The notes below the pieces were generated by a model, which was not told where the DNA came from, searched no databases, and was given only the letters and a program-made list of their open reading frames with translations. A program made the position numbers and the translations under genes. Shown here in pieces: positions 59,260 to 64,000 of a stretch of 64,000 bases of DNA. Origin of the DNA: Phytomonas francai (taxonomy: Eukaryota; Euglenozoa; Kinetoplastea; Trypanosomatida; Trypanosomatidae); contig MJCC01000006.1 in assembly GCA_001766655.1 (NCBI GenBank), positions 220,112 to 284,111 on the forward strand, given 5' to 3'. Position 1 is the stretch's first letter. The number at the start of each line of letters is the position of its first letter.

Positions 59260-61941
59260 ATGGGTTCGCTATTTCAGCTACGCGATTGCTGGCACCATTC
59301 CTTTCCGGAAGAAGAATTCTCTCCCTCTTGTTTCGCCGCCGGAGATTTGGATAACCAAAATGACGGAAATAAAATTGCCATAGGGTCCTTTCAGGGTGTC
59401 TTTAGGATTTTCCAACCAAGCAGCGCCCTCGCTTCTTCCTCTGATGGCATCTCGCCCGCGGATTTGCTCTACGAGGAGCGCCTTGGGGAGACTATTCTCC
59501 AAATCGCGTGCGGGCCCTTTGAGCCACCCACTTCCGGCGTTGGTCGAAATTTACTAGCGATTCTCTTTTCAGACAAATTACGTCTTCTCAGTGTTGAGCG
59601 TTGCGGAGGAGAAGGGGAGAAGGAGAAAAAGGACGAAGAGGAGGGTGGCCATCCAGAAACCCAACCACAGGAAGCAAATCCGCAGGAGGCGAACTCTGAC
59701 CACGAAGACGTTTCCGCCGTGTACTACCGCTGTACCCCCATCTATACCCTGGAGTTCGACCAGCCTACCTATAATTTCACTACCGGCCGCTTTGGCGGGG
59801 TCGAGTATGATCGTATTTGTGTGCAAACGATGAACGGGCGGTGGAGTATTGTGGATTACCACACAATCCTCTGCAGCTGCAGCCTCCCAGCCAGTCAATT
59901 TCTCGTACCTGGCTGTTTAACCTACTGCGGCCTACGCGATAGCTTTTTAACGTGTAATACGTCCTATTTCCTGCTTTGCTATTCCTTTGCGGGCCTGACG
60001 AGCGCGGCGGATGCGGATTCATCCCCCGCGAGCGCGTCCTCCAGCGAGCGGCTTTCCCCCGTGTGGGGGTTTAACCTCGGCGAGGAGGCAGTTGGCATCG
60101 AGGTGTGCAGACTGAGCAGAGGATTAGAGAGCGGGGATGCCGATATCGTCGTCCTTTGCTCGTATTCCCTTCGCATCTTCTCGTTGGAGGGCGTCTGCCG
60201 TTATTTACGCCCGTTTAGCAATGAGGCCTCGTGTTTAGCGGCGTACGCGCTGTCGAGTAGCCTCGATAACGTCCTTGTGGGGGCGTGGGATGGCTCGGTG
60301 GGCATTTTCTCCGGTATAGTGTTGGAATGGAGCGCGAAGCTAACATTCGGAGGGGCTCCGATGGCTCTTCAAGTAGGGACGTTTTGTGGGGTGAAAGGGA
60401 TGCTTCTTTTGGCGACGGTGGAGGGGGTTTTAATGGTGGGCTACCTCGGGACCGACCCCGCGTCAAGAAAGCCGCCGCCGGTGCTTCAAAGCAAAGCCAT
60501 GGACTATGCGGAGATGCGGGATGAACTTCGCCAGGTTCGGCGTCAAATTAAGTCGATCCAGGCTGGGAAAAAGACACCTTTTGAGGCTATGGAGTCAACC
60601 ACGGAGTTAGCCTCGTTGCCCATGAAAGGAGCAGCGGCAGCGGAAAAGTCGGACTTGGATCCCAAATCACTCGACGGCTTTAGCAAAGGATCTGCTACTG
60701 CTCAAAAAGGGAACGACAGCGCTTCGCCAATAACTTTTAGTTTTGAAACCCCTTCGTCAAATCCAAACGACGGTGATGGGGCTTTTCTTCTTTCCTTGTT
60801 ATTGAGCTTTCCCAAAGGAGAAGAGGTGATAGAAAGTGAGGGGCAGGTACGTCTGTGGGTGAAAACAACGCCGCCGATTATGGTGGAGCCGAGCTACCTC
60901 GACATCGAGCATATCGAGCGGGGCACCACCACGCAGATTCCTCTTTCGATTTCCGTAGATAAGACAAGCCCTGTTATCCCCTCCTCGCTCGAGTTGGTCG
61001 TCATGGGGGTTTTCCAAAACCGAGTGAGCTGTACAGCGTCGACGACGCTGCCTTTTTCGCTCGTCTGCCGTGTGGTGCCGCCCTTTCGCCAGACGGACTT
61101 GACCTTGCAAATCAACGCCGACCGCGCGCCTGCGCCTTCGTTATTCGACTTATTTCTCGATCTTTTGCCGTCTGAATGCATGCGGGAGAATCTGATGAGC
61201 GTGGAATTGGTCAACGGCGCGGGGGCGACGCTGCTCGTTTCCAAAAATGCCGCACGTTTTAAACTGCAGGGGTCCTCGTTGGAAGGGCTTGGTCTGCTCT
61301 CCTCGGAGTTGATCCGGCGGCTTCGGCTGCACTACGCTCAGAAGGATGGTGCGCCTCTGAATTTCGGCACCCCAGACGAGCCCCCGCTGGAGAAATTTTT
61401 CGAAGCCGTGAATGCCCACACAGGAGCCCGAAATGACTTCTCGAACGCGATGGAGGCCCTCAACCAAGCCGCGAATTTCATGCGGAACGTACAAAAAAGA
61501 CTGCTCGCGGGATTTCGCGATCGGACGCCGACGGAAATGAGCGCTCTCACGCTGCTCTTTGCGGAAAGTCGTAGCAGCCTTCAGGAGGCGACTGAAAAGG
61601 TCTGTCTTGCAAAACTTCATCAAAAGCAGGCCGCTGCAGTGCTTAACTGCTGCTGTCAGCTTATGTGGATCTGGTTGGGGCTGCAGAACCCGGATTTCTT
61701 TTCCCAAAACAAGGAAATCTCGGAAACGCTGCGCAGTTTGCTGACGTGTGAGGTTCTCGATGATGATGGAGTAAAGTGGGAAGAGGAGACGGAGGCTGCT
61801 TTGACGCATATGCTCGGGATTGCCCCCACGCAAACCTTTCAACCGATGCTGAAAGCTGGGGTCAACAATACGAATTTGAAGAAACGTCTTTCTGCGGTGT
61901 TTGATGGGGTTGCAAAGCGAACCTTGGGCAAAAGGATATGA
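59260..61941 (+). CDS. BBS9: BBSome subunit BBS9 (PTHB1)
   Basis: 893 residues, close to the animal length. MGSLFQLRDCWHHSF is the typical start (MSLFKARDWW in animals). The N-terminal propeller (about 1-410) shows KIAIGSFQGVFRIFQPS, TGRFGGVEYDRICVQTMNGR and VGYLGTDPAS. The middle holds the GAE-like beta region. The C-terminal helical part, with FKLQGSSLEGLGLLSSELIR, VQKRLLAGFRDRTP and WEEETEAALTHMLG, follows BBS9 closely. It is part of the octameric BBSome, which moves membrane proteins out of and within cilia or flagella. A Glu/Lys-rich insert (near 59625-59700) is extra. No defect is seen. Confidence 0.95.
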   Translation: MGSLFQLRDCWHHSFPEEEFSPSCFAAGDLDNQNDGNKIAIGSFQGVFRIFQPSSALASSSDGISPADLLYEERLGETILQIACGPFEPPTSGVGRNLLAILFSDKLRLLSVERCGGEGEKEKKDEEEGGHPETQPQEANPQEANSDHEDVSAVYYRCTPIYTLEFDQPTYNFTTGRFGGVEYDRICVQTMNGRWSIVDYHTILCSCSLPASQFLVPGCLTYCGLRDSFLTCNTSYFLLCYSFAGLTSAADADSSPASASSSERLSPVWGFNLGEEAVGIEVCRLSRGLESGDADIVVLCSYSLRIFSLEGVCRYLRPFSNEASCLAAYALSSSLDNVLVGAWDGSVGIFSGIVLEWSAKLTFGGAPMALQVGTFCGVKGMLLLATVEGVLMVGYLGTDPASRKPPPVLQSKAMDYAEMRDELRQVRRQIKSIQAGKKTPFEAMESTTELASLPMKGAAAAEKSDLDPKSLDGFSKGSATAQKGNDSASPITFSFETPSSNPNDGDGAFLLSLLLSFPKGEEVIESEGQVRLWVKTTPPIMVEPSYLDIEHIERGTTTQIPLSISVDKTSPVIPSSLELVVMGVFQNRVSCTASTTLPFSLVCRVVPPFRQTDLTLQINADRAPAPSLFDLFLDLLPSECMRENLMSVELVNGAGATLLVSKNAARFKLQGSSLEGLGLLSSELIRRLRLHYAQKDGAPLNFGTPDEPPLEKFFEAVNAHTGARNDFSNAMEALNQAANFMRNVQKRLLAGFRDRTPTEMSALTLLFAESRSSLQEATEKVCLAKLHQKQAAAVLNCCCQLMWIWLGLQNPDFFSQNKEISETLRSLLTCEVLDDDGVKWEEETEAALTHMLGIAPTQTFQPMLKAGVNNTNLKKRLSAVFDGVAKRTLGKRI

Positions 61942-62370
61942 AGCAGATCAACAGAAAAGCGACGAGGCGAATGGCGCCTGCGTGTGACCCTGGTCGATGT
62001 TAGTATTTAAAGCTATGCAAGCATTTTCTGCTCAATTTATATTTTACACATCGCCCTTCTTATTTTCCTCCATTCAAAACAGAATCTTCTTTCTCTTGTC
62101 GTTCTGTCCGGGAAGTGAGAGAGAGGAAACAGAGCATTTAGAGAAAAAGGAGAATCTCCAAACAAAAAATCGAATCCATTTTTAGTCAATGAAGCGTGAA
62201 AAAAAACAATGTAGTAGGTCCTCTTCCTTTTTTTTTCCTTATTTATTCCGCTGTTTGTGGTTTATCATCTAATCCTCAGAGAAAGTAATCGTAAGGGTAA
62301 TAATAACTATCATTATATAATATATTTAGTTTCCCTTTTAAGGTGTATTTGGCAGCTGTTATTAGGCTAC
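61942..62370. other. Spacer upstream of the USP gene
   Basis: AT-rich, with T runs at about 62226-62237. No gene is seen. A T/C tract at 62330-62339 leads to AG 62341-62342, a likely acceptor. Further AGs occur at 62354-62355 and 62364-62365. Confidence 0.5.
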
Positions 62371-63870
62371 ATGAATGGTCCCCCTGGGTCGGTGTTAATA
62401 ACCCATTCAAAGAATAAAAAACGTGGTGGTAACCGTTCTCAGGAAGTGGAGGCTCCGGCCACTCACAGTGAGGGGAAAACACACAAAAACAAAACAAATT
62501 TGTGTGTAATTCACAACTTGATCCACGCAAACGCCCCTTTACCGTGCGTTTCTCTCTCAAACGTGTGTTTTACTCTTCGAGAGCGAAGAAAACTCGATAA
62601 AGATGGCAGTTCAAGTTTGAATGCTTCTTCTAGTGTATTTGTACAGAACTACCCTGCCCCGCCCTTCCCATGTGGAATCATTAATAACTCCAACTTTTGC
62701 TTTATGAACTCCATCCTCCAGGCTCTGCTTTTTATTCCCCCTTTTGCGCAGTTATCGATTTCCACAATGAACGAGCTAGAACTTTGCCCAACATTGGCGG
62801 CACTAGGGCGGTGGATGGGGGAATATTGGAAAAAAAGAGGTGCAGGGCTTTTTTTGCCGCCCCCACGGCTGCCTTTGACAATGCCGGATAACAAATCACG
62901 CGGTAGGTCAAACTCCGCCGTTGACGGCACCGTGCAGGAGGACGCGCAGGAGTTTCTCCAGCGCCTGCTAGAGGTCATTCAATCTGAGTTGATACGTCTG
63001 GAAGGGAGCTACGAGAAAAGAGAGAACCTCCCTAGCCACTCCTCACCTTCACTCAAGGATGAAGATGGCCATAAGAGGTCCTGCGCCGCTAGTGAAAGGG
63101 GGTGGACGGTGGTCAAGGGAGAGGATCGGCTCTCCGTTCGCAAGCATGTTGATAAGGAAGGAAACTCCCTGCTTTTGGATGAGATCTTTGGTGGAACCCT
63201 GGAGAGTCACCTAAAAGGGAAGCACCGGCAGCAAAATCGTGCTTTTGTTACTGTCGAACGCTTTTTTTCCCTTCCAGTGGATATCGGGTTTGCGATGGAG
63301 TGCACGATCGAGGAGGCTCTCGAGCGAACACTCCGCACAGAGCGTATCTATGATAGTGCTCGAGATAAGGATCTGAAAAAAACCCTCTTGTTTGACAAGC
63401 TTCCGCAAATTCTACTGCTCCATTTGCGGCGTTGGTTTGTCACTGCGGAGGGGGAACTGGTCAAATTGGATAATACAGTGCATTTCAAACGAAACTTGAC
63501 GATTCCCCCCTCGCTTTGCTCTAATAGTGATCGGCAAAATCGCAATGCGCGAGCGTATCGGCTGCTCTCCGTTGTCTCCCACCGTGGTGCAGTGACGACG
63601 CGAGGGCATTACGTAGCCTTTTTAGTTTCCCACGTCGCGAATCCGTTTCATGTCGCCCCAGATCCCCCGGAGGTCCCTCAAAATAGTTTTAAGAATAAAG
63701 GTAGGCCGTGTGATACTATTCCAAGCGCACACGGCGACGGGAAGCCTCGCCATCTGCAGGATGCGAATCACGTTTTGCTCTGCAATGATACCAAGATTAG
63801 CGTCTCCTCGTGGGCGGAGATGGAGAAGGAGTGTGTGTACTTCCTTGTCTACCAAAAAAAGTTCAGCTGA
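62371..63870 (+). CDS. Ubiquitin-specific protease (USP/UBP family)
   Basis: 499 residues from the ATG at 62371 (the ORF opens upstream at GTG). The Cys box INNSNFCFMNSILQALL carries the nucleophile Cys110 (62698-62700). The QDAQEFL-like EDAQEFLQRLLEVI follows. LPQILLLHLRRWF is the usual finger-to-palm block. The His box YRLLSVVSHRG...TTRGHYVAFL holds His413 (63607-63609), and NDTKISVSSW provides the Asp/Asn. All catalytic parts are present, so it should be active. It removes ubiquitin from proteins; the layout is like USP10/Ubp3, but the substrate is unknown. The N-terminal 95 residues are low complexity. It lacks the usual Cys pairs of the USP zinc ribbon. Confidence 0.92.
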   Translation: MNGPPGSVLITHSKNKKRGGNRSQEVEAPATHSEGKTHKNKTNLCVIHNLIHANAPLPCVSLSNVCFTLRERRKLDKDGSSSLNASSSVFVQNYPAPPFPCGIINNSNFCFMNSILQALLFIPPFAQLSISTMNELELCPTLAALGRWMGEYWKKRGAGLFLPPPRLPLTMPDNKSRGRSNSAVDGTVQEDAQEFLQRLLEVIQSELIRLEGSYEKRENLPSHSSPSLKDEDGHKRSCAASERGWTVVKGEDRLSVRKHVDKEGNSLLLDEIFGGTLESHLKGKHRQQNRAFVTVERFFSLPVDIGFAMECTIEEALERTLRTERIYDSARDKDLKKTLLFDKLPQILLLHLRRWFVTAEGELVKLDNTVHFKRNLTIPPSLCSNSDRQNRNARAYRLLSVVSHRGAVTTRGHYVAFLVSHVANPFHVAPDPPEVPQNSFKNKGRPCDTIPSAHGDGKPRHLQDANHVLLCNDTKISVSSWAEMEKECVYFLVYQKKFS

Positions 63871-64000
63871 ACGAGCCAAGCATTATAAGAAAAGAAAAAG
63901 AGTCAATGCGAGGGCACAGAAATATTCAGTTTTTGAGGAAAAGAAGGCATGAACCATTACATCTAATGGTCATTTGCCTTACAAACCTGACAATATATAT
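63871..64000. other. Short spacer at the right edge
   Basis: AT-rich, with nothing recognisable before the window ends. Confidence 0.5.

Overview
The window looks like nuclear DNA of a kinetoplastid flagellate (trypanosomatid or bodonid); the species cannot be named from sequence alone. All 25 protein genes I accept lie on the + strand. None shows an intron. Stops follow the standard code, and the spacers are AT-rich with pyrimidine tracts ending in AG just before start codons. That is the layout of a polycistronic, trans-spliced transcription unit. Flagellar genes (AHI1, DNAI2, BBS9), organellar-type helical-repeat (PPR) genes and mitochondrial carriers point to a flagellated, mitochondriate protist.

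Layout. 1-266: tail of an unidentified gene, then a 2.2-kb gene-free AT-rich stretch. 2.4-12.5 kb: Vps23/TSG101 (ESCRT-I) with an unusual C-terminal extension, a Jouberin/AHI1-like protein, CCT5 chaperonin, and a Siw14-type phosphatase homologue with a broken active site. 12.9-21.8 kb: a divergent STE-type kinase (with an assembly gap), Maf-like pyrophosphatase, VPS29, outer-arm dynein intermediate chain 2, an Sm/LSm protein (probably SmG) and a small membrane protein. 22.6-31.7 kb: a UFD4/TRIP12-type HECT ligase split by a frameshift at a 22-C tract, then exportin-1. 32.5-40.3 kb: two tandem mitochondrial carriers of the SLC25A32/33/36 type and a 1557-residue disordered protein with a new 20-residue repeat. 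40.8-50.5 kb: a helical-repeat, probably mitochondrial protein (gap inside), three unrecognised proteins (one with ankyrin repeats, one with an RVxF-like motif) and proteasome subunit Rpn12. 51-64 kb: a PPR protein, a coiled-coil protein, an ArfGAP, BBS9 and a ubiquitin-specific protease.

Functional themes. Ubiquitin and proteasome: HECT E3, USP, Rpn12, Vps23. Membrane traffic: Vps23, VPS29, ArfGAP. Cilium: AHI1, DNAI2, BBS9. Mitochondrion: two carriers, two helical-repeat proteins and perhaps the 190-residue membrane protein. In kinetoplastids gene neighbours are usually not functionally linked, so I do not read these groups as operons.

Composition is strikingly patchy. Coding stretches of roughly 0.5-4 kb are extremely GC-rich (for example 13.3-14.9, 18.1-19.75, 23.2-27.2, 49.7-50.45 and 54.65-55.55 kb), while the spacers are AT-rich. 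Both assembly gaps and the frameshift fall inside GC-rich patches. I found no tRNA, rRNA, spliced-leader RNA, transposon or CRISPR signature by eye.
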